Made by a program: the position numbers and the translations under genes. Below, piece after piece: positions 27,165 to 36,194 of a stretch of DNA of 64,000 nucleotides. Under the pieces are notes generated by a model. The model did no database searches. It was given only the letters and a program-made list of their open reading frames with translations, and had not been told where the DNA came from. The DNA is from Devosia sp. 1566. Its GTDB lineage: Bacteria; Pseudomonadota; Alphaproteobacteria; Rhizobiales; Devosiaceae. Positions within the stretch are counted from its first letter, which is position 1. Every line of letters begins with the position of its first letter. The stretch lies in contig NZ_CP034767.1 in NCBI RefSeq assembly GCF_004005995.1, positions 4,104,746 to 4,168,745 of the forward strand, read 5' to 3'.

Positions 27165-27950
27165 TCAGGCGGCCAGTGGCGGATCGGTGAAGTGGCGGAA
27201 CAGCACCCGGTTGCGCCCGGTGGCCTTGGCACCATAAAGCCGCTCGTCCGCCAGCGAGAACAGATGGTCATAGGTGGCGAGCCCGTTATAAGTCACGCCC
27301 CCAATGCTGACGGTGATTTCGTCTGATATGGCCGGCAAGGGGAGCTTGAGACTGCCAACCGCTTGGCGGATGCGCTCGGCAACTGTTCGCGCTTCCTCGG
27401 GGGTTGCACCGGGCAGGAATACGCCAAATTCCTCGCCCCCGACGCGCCCCACAATATCGGCCCCGCGCAGCATGCCCTTGATGGTGCCGGCAATCAGCTT
27501 GAGCGCCTCATCGCCCAGTTGGTGGCCGAAGCGATCATTGATGTTCTTGAAGTGATCGGCATCGATCACCAGCAGCGCACCCGAGCGCAGATTGGCATGG
27601 GCGCGCGACTGCTCGAGATATGCGTCCACCATCATGGTGAAGGCGCCCCGATTGAGCACGGCGGTCAGGCTATCGGTAGACGCCAGCTTGGCAAGGTCGC
27701 GCTGGGCGATGGCCAATTGCCGGATCTTGCTCATCAGCAAGAACAGCAGCGGGCCTGCCAGTGCACTGGGCAGCAACAGGTCGACTGCTATGGCCCGCCG
27801 GAACTCGTCAGCGGTCATGGTGGGGAAATTGAAGGAGTCCACGAACAGCGCCGCGCCCGCGCAGAAGATCATCCCGGCAAGGGTAACCAGCCAAACGCGC
27901 AGGCGTCCGGTGGCGGAAAAATCGAGCTGCATGGCCACGCGCTTGCTCAT
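27165..27950 (-). CDS. Membrane-anchored diguanylate cyclase (GGDEF)
   Basis: A 261-residue protein that should make c-di-GMP. Two predicted N-terminal transmembrane helices (near residues 17-40 and 56-74) anchor a GGDEF domain in which the active-site loop reads RVGGEEFGV, a catalytically competent variant, near residue 170. DADHFKNINDRFGH supplies the metal and guanine contacts. No RxxD inhibitory site is evident just upstream of GGEEF. Its ATG overlaps the stop of the phosphodiesterase gene by four bases, so synthesis and degradation enzymes are co-expressed. Confidence 0.92.
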   Translation of the reverse strand: MSKRVAMQLDFSATGRLRVWLVTLAGMIFCAGAALFVDSFNFPTMTADEFRRAIAVDLLLPSALAGPLLFLLMSKIRQLAIAQRDLAKLASTDSLTAVLNRGAFTMMVDAYLEQSRAHANLRSGALLVIDADHFKNINDRFGHQLGDEALKLIAGTIKGMLRGADIVGRVGGEEFGVFLPGATPEEARTVAERIRQAVGSLKLPLPAISDEITVSIGGVTYNGLATYDHLFSLADERLYGAKATGRNRVLFRHFTDPPLAA

Positions 27951-29722
27951 GCCGCGACGTGGTGCTTGGTGCCGGGGTCGCGGGCGTGCAACCAGGCGGT
28001 GAAGGCTGGGGCGGGCACCGGCCGCGAGATCAGGTAGCCCTGGGCTTCATCGCACCCGGCCTCGCACAGGAAATCATAGGCAAGCTGGGTTTCCACCCCT
28101 TCGGCCACGACGCGCAAACCAAGCTCCTGGGCCATGGTGATCATGCCCCTGACCAGCGCACTGTCGGCACCACCGGGCACGAGGGTCCGGATAAAGCTCT
28201 GGTCGATCTTGATGATCTCGGCAGGAATGTCCTTGAGATAGGAAAAGCTGCTGTAGCCCGTGCCGAAATCATCAATGGCGCAGGCAATGCCAAGCGCGCG
28301 GATAGCAGCGAGATTGATGAGAATCCGCCCCTGGTTGCGGATCAGCCCACTTTCGGTGAATTCGACTTCGAGCGCCTGGGCGGGCACGGCGTAGCGCGCA
28401 AGGGCCTCGCCCATCCGCTCGGCAAAATCGGCTTCCTCGAGATTGGCCGGCGATACATTGACCGAAATCTTGAGTTCGAGCCCAGCGGCGCGCCAAACGG
28501 CCGCCTGTTGGAGCGCCGCCTCGATCACCCATTGGGTCAGGGGACGCGCCAGTTCAGTGGCTTCGGCCAGGGGAATGAACTCGCCGGGGGCAACATTGCC
28601 CAGGGCGGGATGCTGCCAGCGCAGCAGCGCTTCAACGCCATCGCACCGCCCGGTGCGCAGATCGATGCGCGGCTGGAAGTGAAGGCTGAGCTGGTCGGGG
28701 GCAAGCAGGGCATCATGGAGGCCATCGAGCAGGGCATAGCGCCGCTGATGGGCATCATCGAGCGCCACCGAATACAGCCCGACGCTTTTGCCGGCGTCGC
28801 GTGCATCCTGGGCGGCGCCAAGCGCGGCGCGCAGGACCTGGGCGGGCGAGACTTCGCCGAGGCGGAAGGGCATCAGGCCCACCACCGGCGCCGAAGCGGC
28901 GCGGTCGCGCCCAAGGGCTGTTTCGGCCACTTCCGCGAAATGGGCTTGGACCTGATCGAACAGCACCTGGGGATTGTGGCCGACGAGGACCGTCGCGAAT
29001 TGGGTGACGCCGACCTGATAAAGGGTCGCTTCGCCTTTGAGGCGTTCCTTGATGGCGCCGGCGGCGGTCTTGATCATGGTGTCGAGATAGGCGGGGCCAA
29101 GAATGCGCATGGACTGGTTGAGCTGAACGGGCTCGACCAGATCCACCAGCATGGCGATGCGCTCCTGCCCGGCATGGTCGCGGCTGAGATCCTCGAGGTC
29201 TTCGGCAAACTGGTTGCGGTTGGGCAGGCCACTGGCCGGATCGATGCGCCCCAGGGCATGCTGCAGTTCGACCTGCGCCATGACCATGGCGGCCAGATCG
29301 GTGAGGATGCGCGCTTGTTCGGGGGTGATGGTGCGCGGCTTGGTATCGAGGACGCACATGGCGCCCAGGGTGAACCCGTCACGCGTGGTCAGGGGCGCGC
29401 CGGCATAAAAGCGCACGCCGCTCTGGTCCAGCACATTGCCCTTGAAGCGCGGATCCTGGGAAAGGTCGGAAACCACCAGCACATCGCCCAGGCGCGTGAC
29501 TTCGGCGCAGGGGGCGCGGTCGCGCGGAATCTCGGTGCCGCAGCCTACGCGCGACTTGAACCATTGCCGGTCCTTGTCGGTCAGCGAGACCGCGGCGATG
29601 GGGGCACCAAAAATCTGGCTGGCCATGCGCGTGATGCGATCAAAGCTTTCGCTGGGTGCTGTGTTGAGCAGACCCAAATCATTGAGCGCCCGGAGCCGCT
29701 CGCCTTCATCCTGCTGCATCAC
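27947..29722 (-). CDS. GAF, degenerate GGDEF and EAL domain protein (c-di-GMP phosphodiesterase)
   Basis: A 591-residue signalling protein. Residues about 20-160 form a GAF domain (DRQWFKSRVGCGTEIPRD, typical of light- or redox-like GAF sensors). The middle domain has the GGDEF fold, but the active-site loop reads QVGVTQFATVL (about 236), so it cannot synthesise c-di-GMP. The EAL domain is intact by motif: EALLRW near 364, NVSPANLE, EFTESGL, DDFGTGYSS, KIDQSFI and EGVET. It should hydrolyse c-di-GMP, perhaps tuned by the dead GGDEF domain. It is first in the two-gene unit. Confidence 0.9.
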   Translation of the reverse strand: MMQQDEGERLRALNDLGLLNTAPSESFDRITRMASQIFGAPIAAVSLTDKDRQWFKSRVGCGTEIPRDRAPCAEVTRLGDVLVVSDLSQDPRFKGNVLDQSGVRFYAGAPLTTRDGFTLGAMCVLDTKPRTITPEQARILTDLAAMVMAQVELQHALGRIDPASGLPNRNQFAEDLEDLSRDHAGQERIAMLVDLVEPVQLNQSMRILGPAYLDTMIKTAAGAIKERLKGEATLYQVGVTQFATVLVGHNPQVLFDQVQAHFAEVAETALGRDRAASAPVVGLMPFRLGEVSPAQVLRAALGAAQDARDAGKSVGLYSVALDDAHQRRYALLDGLHDALLAPDQLSLHFQPRIDLRTGRCDGVEALLRWQHPALGNVAPGEFIPLAEATELARPLTQWVIEAALQQAAVWRAAGLELKISVNVSPANLEEADFAERMGEALARYAVPAQALEVEFTESGLIRNQGRILINLAAIRALGIACAIDDFGTGYSSFSYLKDIPAEIIKIDQSFIRTLVPGGADSALVRGMITMAQELGLRVVAEGVETQLAYDFLCEAGCDEAQGYLISRPVPAPAFTAWLHARDPGTKHHVAA

Positions 29723-29864
29723 GCTTTGCCTTTATCGTCCGTTGTTGCGTAGCTCAAAGTTACGGCGGGAAGATGAAAAAGGTTTAAGCGCAAGATTGCA
29801 GCTGCTGAGCACAGTTAATGCGGTGTTACCCGGGGGGATCAACTGCAACCGATATTGGAGCTTT

Positions 29865-30137
29865 TCAGCGCCCGCCGGCAAAGGCGGCGAGCGTATCAGT
29901 CAAGCTGGCAAGCAGGGCCGGATTGTTCCACAGCACGAGGCCGCCGGCACCCAGCGCCACCACCAGCAAGACGCCGAAGATTTTGCGCAGGACGGTGAAA
30001 ACGAGCCAGACCACGACAAGGCCAACAAGGCCCAGGATAATCAGGGTGGTGGTATCGGTCGGGATCGGCTGGCTCCGTCGGGTCGTGGCAGCCGCGGCTC
30101 CGGCTCGGGGCGGGAAACGCGGCTGCGCTGGGTTGGC
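29865..30137 (-). other. 90-codon hydrophobic reading frame continuing in phase after the substrate-binding protein stop
   Basis: Directly after the TAA at 30138-30140, the same frame stays open for 90 codons to TGA at 29865-29867. The first 30 codons read as a Pro/Ala/Arg/Thr-rich linker (ANPAQPRFPPRAGAAAATT). The rest has two hydrophobic stretches, TLIILGLVGLVVVWLVFTVL and FGVLLVVALGAGGLVLW, with a basic RK between them, a plausible two-helix membrane hairpin. No ATG or TTG lies in frame; one GTG lies inside the first hydrophobic stretch, and ATC or CTG codons follow an ACGGAG. It may be a small membrane protein with an unusual start, a readthrough extension, or a remnant. Confidence 0.5.
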
Positions 30138-31193
30138 TTAGCGCTTGTCGAGCACGTCGCCTTCAAACACGCCAAGGTTTTCCAGCATCTTTTCGTTGAA
30201 ACTGAGGTCAACCAGATCGTCGAGCGGAACGGGAGCGATTTCGGCAAATTCCGGATTGGCATAGGCGAACTCGACCGCAGCGGCCAGATTGTCCGGGTTC
30301 ATGCAGCCATTGACGCACCAGCGCGAGGTGTTGAGCGCGGCGGTGGCGGAGATGGCTTCGGGAGAGAGGTCATCGCGGGCAGCGGCAATGGCGGCTTCCC
30401 AGGTGGCGGGATCGTTCTGCATGGCGCGGGCGGCATCGGCCAGGGCATCGGTGAAGCGCTGCAGCGCGTCGCGCTTGGCTTCGATCGTGGGCTCGAGCGC
30501 GGCGACGAACTTGGACTGGCCCGGCGAGCGCTCGGCAAAGTCATCGGCATCCACCAGCACATGGATGCCTTCCACGTCGGCAATCGACTGATAGGTGCCG
30601 AACGAGACGGTAGTGGCATCGACCTGGCCGGCGGCCAGCGCCTGGACGCGCACGTCGGGCGCCCCGATGGCGACGAAATTGGGCGCGTCGGTCGGGATGT
30701 CGTAGCTGTTGAGGACCGCCACGGTCAGGTTGTGATCAAGGCTGCCGCTATCGGCGATGGCAAAGGAACGCCCTGCGAGGTCCTCGACCGTTTCGATGTC
30801 GTCCTTGGCGGCCATGAGAAAGGCGCTGCCGGAAGACACCGCGGTGATGCCGCGGATCGGCACGTCGTTTTCGGCGCGCAGGCGGATGGCCGATTCAATG
30901 GTGATATCGGCCACGTCAACGGCACCCGAATTGAGCGCAGCCACAGCCTGGGGCGTGCCATCGAGGGTGACGACATTCACCTTGACCCCGTGCTTCTCGT
31001 AAAAGCCCATATCCTGCGCGATGCGGAAAATGGAGCCCGTGGTGGGGTTGAAATTGGCGTCGGTGCTGGCCAAGGCGAGGTTGATCTCGGGCAGATCGGT
31101 GGATTGGGCGAGGGCGGTGCTGCCGAGCAGGCTGGCAAGGGTCAAACCGGTGGCAAGGGCGGCGACAAGGGGGCGGGTGGGGTGAGCGGACAT
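30138..31193 (-). CDS. ABC transporter substrate-binding protein (NMT1/SsuA/TauA-like)
   Basis: A 351-residue periplasmic binding protein of the nitrate/sulfonate/taurine/thiamine-precursor family. A Sec signal peptide (LVAALATGLTLASLLGSTALA, cleavage before QS) leads into FRIAQDMGFYEKHGVKVNVV and ALNSGAVDVADITIESAIRL, the family ligand-cleft segments. The ligand cannot be read from sequence. It is the last gene of an operon whose permease and ATPase lie 4-5 kb upstream, separated by DUF1800 and DUF1501 genes. The frame stays open after the stop codon (separate entry). Confidence 0.88.
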   Translation of the reverse strand: MSAHPTRPLVAALATGLTLASLLGSTALAQSTDLPEINLALASTDANFNPTTGSIFRIAQDMGFYEKHGVKVNVVTLDGTPQAVAALNSGAVDVADITIESAIRLRAENDVPIRGITAVSSGSAFLMAAKDDIETVEDLAGRSFAIADSGSLDHNLTVAVLNSYDIPTDAPNFVAIGAPDVRVQALAAGQVDATTVSFGTYQSIADVEGIHVLVDADDFAERSPGQSKFVAALEPTIEAKRDALQRFTDALADAARAMQNDPATWEAAIAAARDDLSPEAISATAALNTSRWCVNGCMNPDNLAAAVEFAYANPEFAEIAPVPLDDLVDLSFNEKMLENLGVFEGDVLDKR

Positions 31194-31234
31194 GGCACTA
31201 CTTTCTGGTGACGGGTTGGACTGTTGGGTCCGGG

Positions 31235-32485
31235 TTAGTGTTTGGGGGCAAAGAGGGGGATGGAGCTGAACTCGCTTTTGAGGATGCCCGAGGGATGCTC
31301 ATGGCCCATCCAGCCCTCGATGAGGGTCGAATAGATGCGGCGGTAATCGGTGGTGAATTTGAGATTGCCGTCGTCGAGATCGGTGAGGCTAGGCACGCCG
31401 CCGTAGTGGCCGCCCAGCACCGGCTTGCCGATCACAAAGGCGGGGCCGGCGGTGCCGTGGTCGGTGCCAAGGCTGGTGTTTTCGGCAACGCGGCGGCCGA
31501 ACTCGCTGAACACCATGACGACCACGTCATCGCCGCGTCCGATCCGCTCCATGTCGCGCACAAAGGCTGCGATATGGTCGGAGGTATAGGCCCAAAGCCG
31601 GGCATGGGTGTCGCCCTGATAGACATGGGTATCAAAGGCATTGTTGCGATAAGGGACGTAGTAGACCTTGGTGGGGAACTCGGCGGCGATAAGGGCGGCG
31701 ACGCGTTCGAGGCCAAAGGGCACGAGGCCATAGTCGATGGGGCTGGAATAGGTGTTCCAGGCCTCGCGCACCAGATGCTCGGAGCTGTTGGCGCTGGCCG
31801 CCACGTCAAAGAGGAAATCCTCGGCGGGATTGCGCCCGCCATTGCCGAAGCGGGCGTCGAGCACGCCCAGGGCCGGCTTTTCCTCGTGCAGCACGCGGCG
31901 AGTGAAGTTGTCGGGGTTGTTGAAGACCAGCGGCACATGGTTCATCGAGCGCACGGCCAGGGACTGGTTGTCGTCGATATTGACGAGGAAATTGGTGGTG
32001 TGGCCGAGCGGATCGATGGCATCAGCCATGCGCCCGAGCCAGCCATAGGCCTCGCCGCTATTGGGCGCGCCGGTCTGCCAGAAGGCCATGGAGGAGAAGT
32101 GCGAGAACGAGGGCTGGTCATAGCCCACGCCATGCACGATCCCCATCATGCCGTCCTTAAAGAGCCGCTCAAAGCCGCTCATGGTTTTCTGGAAGCCGAA
32201 CTGGTCGTCGATCTTGAGCAGCTTGTCGGGGCGGATCCCGAGATGCGGGCGGGCATTGTAATAGGCGTCATCGCCATAGGGGATGACGGTGTTGAGCCCA
32301 TCATTGCCGCCCGACAGCTCGACGATAACGAGGATGCGCTCATTGGCGTCGGCCTGCGCTTGGGCGACCCTGGACCAGACCGGCGAGCTGCTGATGCCGC
32401 TGGCGCCGCCCAGCACCATGCTGCCAAAGCCGCTTTGCAGGAGGCCTTGCTTGTCGGTGCCGCTGAGTTTGGGTGGTCTTGCCAT
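31235..32485 (-). CDS. DUF1501 family protein (alkaline phosphatase superfamily fold)
   Basis: A 416-residue DUF1501 protein, a family related in fold to sulfatases and phosphatases, mostly exported, with unknown substrate. Motifs seen are RILVIVELSGGNDGLNTVIP near 49, GVGYDQPSFSHF, VVVMVFSEFGRRVAENTS near 325 and GTDHGTAGPAFVIG, including the Asp/His pairs expected to bind metal. The N-terminus (about 40 residues, to VAQAQA) resembles an export signal but lacks the usual twin arginine. The gene lies 17 bases after the DUF1800 gene, its common partner. Confidence 0.9.
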   Translation of the reverse strand: MARPPKLSGTDKQGLLQSGFGSMVLGGASGISSSPVWSRVAQAQADANERILVIVELSGGNDGLNTVIPYGDDAYYNARPHLGIRPDKLLKIDDQFGFQKTMSGFERLFKDGMMGIVHGVGYDQPSFSHFSSMAFWQTGAPNSGEAYGWLGRMADAIDPLGHTTNFLVNIDDNQSLAVRSMNHVPLVFNNPDNFTRRVLHEEKPALGVLDARFGNGGRNPAEDFLFDVAASANSSEHLVREAWNTYSSPIDYGLVPFGLERVAALIAAEFPTKVYYVPYRNNAFDTHVYQGDTHARLWAYTSDHIAAFVRDMERIGRGDDVVVMVFSEFGRRVAENTSLGTDHGTAGPAFVIGKPVLGGHYGGVPSLTDLDDGNLKFTTDYRRIYSTLIEGWMGHEHPSGILKSEFSSIPLFAPKH

Positions 32486-32502
32486 GAAAAGGTCTCCGCC
32501 GG

Positions 32503-34227
32503 TCAGGCCAGCTGATATTGCGGTGCGCTCATGATGAGATGGGCCACCATGCGCAGGCCGTGCTCCATATAGGTGTCGGCTTCCAAAAGGCTCGTCGTGC
32601 CCAGCTCCCCATCCAGCGTGTCGATGAGGACAGCGCGGGCGGGCGGGGCGAGGGGCACGCGCAGCAAGCGCCGGGCGAGCAGATCGACCGCCTCGCCCGT
32701 CGTTGTGGCGCCTTCGGTGCGCAGCATGTCGGACAGGCTGAACTGGGCGGGGGCGCGGGGCGTCGGCTTGAGCTTGCGCAGCGCCTCCTGATAGCCCACG
32801 AGGCTGCCATAGCGGGTGTTGAAGCTTTCCTGGATGCCGGCGGCCATGCTGGGCGAGGCGCCTTCCTCGAGGGTGGCCGCGGTGATCTCCATGCCCGAAA
32901 GGATGTTCGCATTGACCCGCTTGACCACGCGCCCTGGGTTGAACAGGGGATCGGTGAAGTCGATCACATTGGGGAACATCACTTCGCGGGCGAAATTGGC
33001 GCGCTCGAACAAGAGCCCCGGCGTGATCCAGGCGCGACCTTCGCCCCAGCCGGCGACGGTGGGTGGATAGAGCAGCACCTGGCCCAGCGTCTTGCCGACG
33101 CTCCAAGGGTCGGGAATGCCCGGCAGTTCCCCAATCCCGAGCTTGCGATAGGTCGAGACGATCAGCTCGGTCGGCGACTTGATATGGGCCGCAATCGAGG
33201 GCTCGGCATAAAAGTCCTCGGACAGGAAAATGGTCTCGAGGAACGGGGCGATCTCGTAATTGCCCGCGCGCAGCAGGTCGCCCAGGGTTTGGGCGAAGTC
33301 GGGCGAAATCTGCTCGCGCACAAAAAAGCGGTAGAGCTTGGCGGCGATGTAGTTGGCGGTTTGCGGCTGCTCGAGAATGATGCGGAGGATATCCTCGCCG
33401 GCAAAGGCGCCGGTGTGGCCGAGGAAATTCTTGATCCCGGTGTCGTGCTTGTCGGGATCGACCACAAAGGTGAGATCGTCATTGCCCCAGCCGGTAAAGG
33501 CGCGGGCGGCTTCGCGGATATCGTCCTCGGTGTAATTGCCCACCCCCATGGTGAACAATTCCATGACCTCGCGGCCGAAATTCTCGTTGGGCGCGCCTTT
33601 CACGTTCTGGGCGGCATCGAGATAAACCAGCATGGCCGGATCCTTGGCCACCGCGTCCAGCAGGGCACCGAAATTGCCGCTGGCCCCGGCGCGCAAAGTG
33701 CCGAGCTGAAGGAGCGCCTTGCGGTAATCGCGCAGCTTTTCTTCGCTGGTGGCAAAATGGCCGTGCCAGAACAGGGTCAGCTTTTCTTCAAGCGGGCGGT
33801 TGGTGCGCACCATGCGATCGAGCCACCAATAGCCGATGCGCCGGGTTTCAAGCGTCGTCGCGCGGGCCCAGTAAAAGAAGCGATTGGTGACGGCCTGCAG
33901 GGGACGGGGGCCGCTGGGCTTGGCGCGCACGCCCATCGCCTCGCCGGTTTGTGCGGCAAGGGTGGTGGCCGCGGGCCGGCTGACCGGAAAATTTTTGAGC
34001 GTGGGGTCCCAGAACCCAGATTCCTCGAAGGGCGGCAAATGGCTGTTGTCGTGCTGCCGGTAGTGCACGAGGCTGGCGACGGCAGCGGCCGGTGTCACCG
34101 CGGCCAATTGCCCGATCTCCTGGGGCGTTCCACCAAAACCGGCGCGCTCCAGCAGATGCGCCGCCAGTTCATAGCTCCAGGCGGCGTCGGAAAGTGGCGA
34201 CAGGTTTTCAGCGCGTGGCAGGCTCAA
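32503..34227 (-). CDS. DUF1800 family protein
   Basis: A 574-residue DUF1800 protein, a family of unknown function almost always encoded beside DUF1501. Typical segments are HLLERAGFGGTPQEIGQLA at the N-terminus, LTLFWHGHFATSEEKL, NENFGREVMELFTMGVGNYT near 235, EAARAFTGW and KSPTELIVSTYRKLG near 360. No clear signal peptide is visible. The start is TTG 34227, as no upstream ATG fits. The pair sits between the ATPase and binding-protein genes of one importer, suggesting a role with its substrate. Confidence 0.9.
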   Translation of the reverse strand: MSLPRAENLSPLSDAAWSYELAAHLLERAGFGGTPQEIGQLAAVTPAAAVASLVHYRQHDNSHLPPFEESGFWDPTLKNFPVSRPAATTLAAQTGEAMGVRAKPSGPRPLQAVTNRFFYWARATTLETRRIGYWWLDRMVRTNRPLEEKLTLFWHGHFATSEEKLRDYRKALLQLGTLRAGASGNFGALLDAVAKDPAMLVYLDAAQNVKGAPNENFGREVMELFTMGVGNYTEDDIREAARAFTGWGNDDLTFVVDPDKHDTGIKNFLGHTGAFAGEDILRIILEQPQTANYIAAKLYRFFVREQISPDFAQTLGDLLRAGNYEIAPFLETIFLSEDFYAEPSIAAHIKSPTELIVSTYRKLGIGELPGIPDPWSVGKTLGQVLLYPPTVAGWGEGRAWITPGLLFERANFAREVMFPNVIDFTDPLFNPGRVVKRVNANILSGMEITAATLEEGASPSMAAGIQESFNTRYGSLVGYQEALRKLKPTPRAPAQFSLSDMLRTEGATTTGEAVDLLARRLLRVPLAPPARAVLIDTLDGELGTTSLLEADTYMEHGLRMVAHLIMSAPQYQLA

Positions 34228-34355
34228 TGTGGTCCGGTACCTTTGGCACCCCCACTTGGCGCGCGGGCGCGCGCGGAAAAAAACCGGGAGGTTGCCCGCC
34301 CCATAAGATCACCGATGGGGGCGCGCTAACACTCTATGAGGCCTATAGGAAATTC

Positions 34356-35201
34356 CTATCCGCTGGTGGCGGGCGCCGGGTCGTCGAGGGGAAAGGCGCC
34401 GGCCAGTTCCTCGAGCTGGGCGCCATCGCGCACCATGTCGTGAATGCGGCCCCAGAGATGCGCGCGCATTTCGGCAAATTGGGGGAGGGTGCGCGGATCG
34501 GTATCCCAGCGCGCCTCGGGCAAGCGCACATCGACGATTTCGTCAACCCGGCCGGGGCGCGGGCGCAGCAGTACGATGCGCTGCGACAAGAGGATCGCTT
34601 CATCGATGTCGTGGGTGACAAAAACAATGGCAATGCCGCGGCGCGACCACATCTGCCAAAGCTCGCGTCGCAGCACTTCGCGCGTCATGGCGTCGAGGGC
34701 GGCAAAGGGCTCGTCCATCAGCAGCACTTTGGGTTCGACCGCAAGCGCCCGGGCCAGGCCCACGCGCTGCTGCATGCCGCCCGAGAGCTCATGGGGAAAG
34801 GCGCCGGCAAAATCGCGCAGTCCGACCGCGCCGAGCAGGGCCGAGGCGCGCTGCGCCCGCTCGCGCCGGCTCATGCCGCGCAGCGAGAGCACAAATTCGA
34901 TATTGCCGGCCACCGACAGCCAGGGCAGGAGGCGGGCGGATTGAAACACCATAGCCAGGTCCGGCCCTGGCTCGGGTGGGGCACCGAGCACGCTGACCTC
35001 CCCCTCATCGGCGGGGGTAAGGCCATTGATGATGCGCAGCAGCGTGGTCTTGCCGCAGCCGCTGGGGCCGACGAGGCTGACAAATTCCCCGGGAGCAATA
35101 TCGAGCGAGATGTTCTCGATCGCGCGGATCTGCCCGTCGCGGAAGCTCTTGCCGACACCGCGCAGCGAGATCAGGGGGGTGAGTGTGGGGGCTTGGGTCA
35201 C
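34356..35201 (-). CDS. ABC transporter ATP-binding protein (SsuB/TauB-type)
   Basis: A 281-residue ATPase of the nitrate/sulfonate/taurine importer family. It shows Walker A GPSGCGKTTLLRIING, Q-loop FQSARLLPWLSV, signature LSGGMQQRVGLARALA, Walker B LLMDEPFAALD and H-loop FVTHDIDEAI. The start is a GTG at 35201 that overlaps the permease stop (GTGA), so translation is coupled; the frame is open further upstream but runs antisense to no family sequence. A gap of 128 bases separates it from the DUF1800 gene. Confidence 0.93.
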   Translation of the reverse strand: MTQAPTLTPLISLRGVGKSFRDGQIRAIENISLDIAPGEFVSLVGPSGCGKTTLLRIINGLTPADEGEVSVLGAPPEPGPDLAMVFQSARLLPWLSVAGNIEFVLSLRGMSRRERAQRASALLGAVGLRDFAGAFPHELSGGMQQRVGLARALAVEPKVLLMDEPFAALDAMTREVLRRELWQMWSRRGIAIVFVTHDIDEAILLSQRIVLLRPRPGRVDEIVDVRLPEARWDTDPRTLPQFAEMRAHLWGRIHDMVRDGAQLEELAGAFPLDDPAPATSG

Positions 35202-36073
35202 TGGGCGTTCCTTTGCGCCACGCGCCAGCGCCCGAAGCGCCGTTCGGCCCAGCGTAGGAGGGCGGTGAGAGCGGTGCCCAGGGCCATGAGGACGATGACC
35301 ACGGCAAAATAGCGATCCATCTGGAAGCGATTGCCGGCAGCGGCCAACAAGCCGCCAAGGCCGGACTGGGCCATGGTCAGCTCGGCGATCACAGTGCCCA
35401 CGGTGCTGATGGCAGCGCCGATCCGCAAGCCACTCAGGATGGAGGGCAGGGCATCGGGCACCATCACCCGCCAAAACAGGGTCAGCCGCTTGGCGCCAAA
35501 GGCGCGGGCCATTTCCACAAGGTCCTTGTCGGCATTGGCAATGCCGGCAGCGGTGTTGATGAGAATGGGAAACAGCGCCGCGTTCCAGACGACGACGATC
35601 TTGGCTTCGGTATAAAGCCCGAACCAGACAATGATCAGCGGGATAAAGGCAGCGCCGGGCGTCGAGTTCATCGCATTAACGAACGGGTCGAGAATGCGCC
35701 CGACGAGGGGAAAGCCCCCGAGCACAATGCCCAGCAGAATGCCGGTGCTGGCCGAAAGGAGGAACCCCAGCCCGATCACGGTCAGCGATTCGCCCAAGGC
35801 GCGCAGCATGGTGCCGTCGGACCAGAGCTTGATGCTTTCATCGAGAATGTCGGTGGGCTTGGGCATGATCAGATTGCCCGCGCTGGCATTGAGCGCGAAC
35901 ATGCCAAGGATCAGGAGGAGCACAAGGCCGATCTGGATCGCGAGCACCAGCGTGCTGGTGCGCCGGCGGCGCGTTTGCGCGCGGCTGGCAAGGGCGGTGC
36001 TCGAGAGGCTCGATGATGGGGCGGGCGCGGTTGAGCGGGCCGGCGGCTGTGGCGGTTGCCCTTCTCCGATCAT
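35198..36073 (-). CDS. ABC transporter permease (SsuC/TauC-type)
   Basis: A 291-residue permease and first gene of the operon. A Pro/Ser-rich cytosolic N-terminus of about 45 residues precedes six predicted membrane helices, the first near LVLAIQIGLVLLLILGMFAL. The EAA-like loop is DLVEMARAFGAKRLTLFWRV followed by PDALPSILSGLRIG. The ATG at 36073 is preferred over GTG 36100 because GAGGGGGA sits 8 bases before it. It is divergent from the LysR gene, with a LysR-type box about 110 bases upstream of its start. Confidence 0.93.
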   Translation of the reverse strand: MIGEGQPPQPPARSTAPAPSSSLSSTALASRAQTRRRRTSTLVLAIQIGLVLLLILGMFALNASAGNLIMPKPTDILDESIKLWSDGTMLRALGESLTVIGLGFLLSASTGILLGIVLGGFPLVGRILDPFVNAMNSTPGAAFIPLIIVWFGLYTEAKIVVVWNAALFPILINTAAGIANADKDLVEMARAFGAKRLTLFWRVMVPDALPSILSGLRIGAAISTVGTVIAELTMAQSGLGGLLAAAGNRFQMDRYFAVVIVLMALGTALTALLRWAERRFGRWRVAQRNAQ

Positions 36074-36181
36074 ACCGCTATCCCCCTCTTTAGGCTGCAC
36101 AAGGCTTAGGCACCCGATGCAATTCAGAGCGGGCAGACCGCGGTCCGGATGGCCGCTGCTGGCGATAGTTGGACCAAGCGG

Positions 36182-36194
36182 TTGAACTATTCAA
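36182..36194. promoter_or_regulatory. LysR-type binding box
   Basis: TTGAACTATTCAA is a 5-3-5 palindrome that fits the T-N11-A rule for LysR-type regulators, extended by GCGG and CCGC on either side. It lies between the divergent LysR gene (start 36315) and the importer operon (start 36073), where such regulators bind. Confidence 0.6.

Noticed and set aside
27959..29752. 597-codon plus-strand frame opposite the GAF-GGDEF-EAL gene
   Set aside because: The minus strand encodes clear GAF and EAL motifs; the other strand is compositional shadow.
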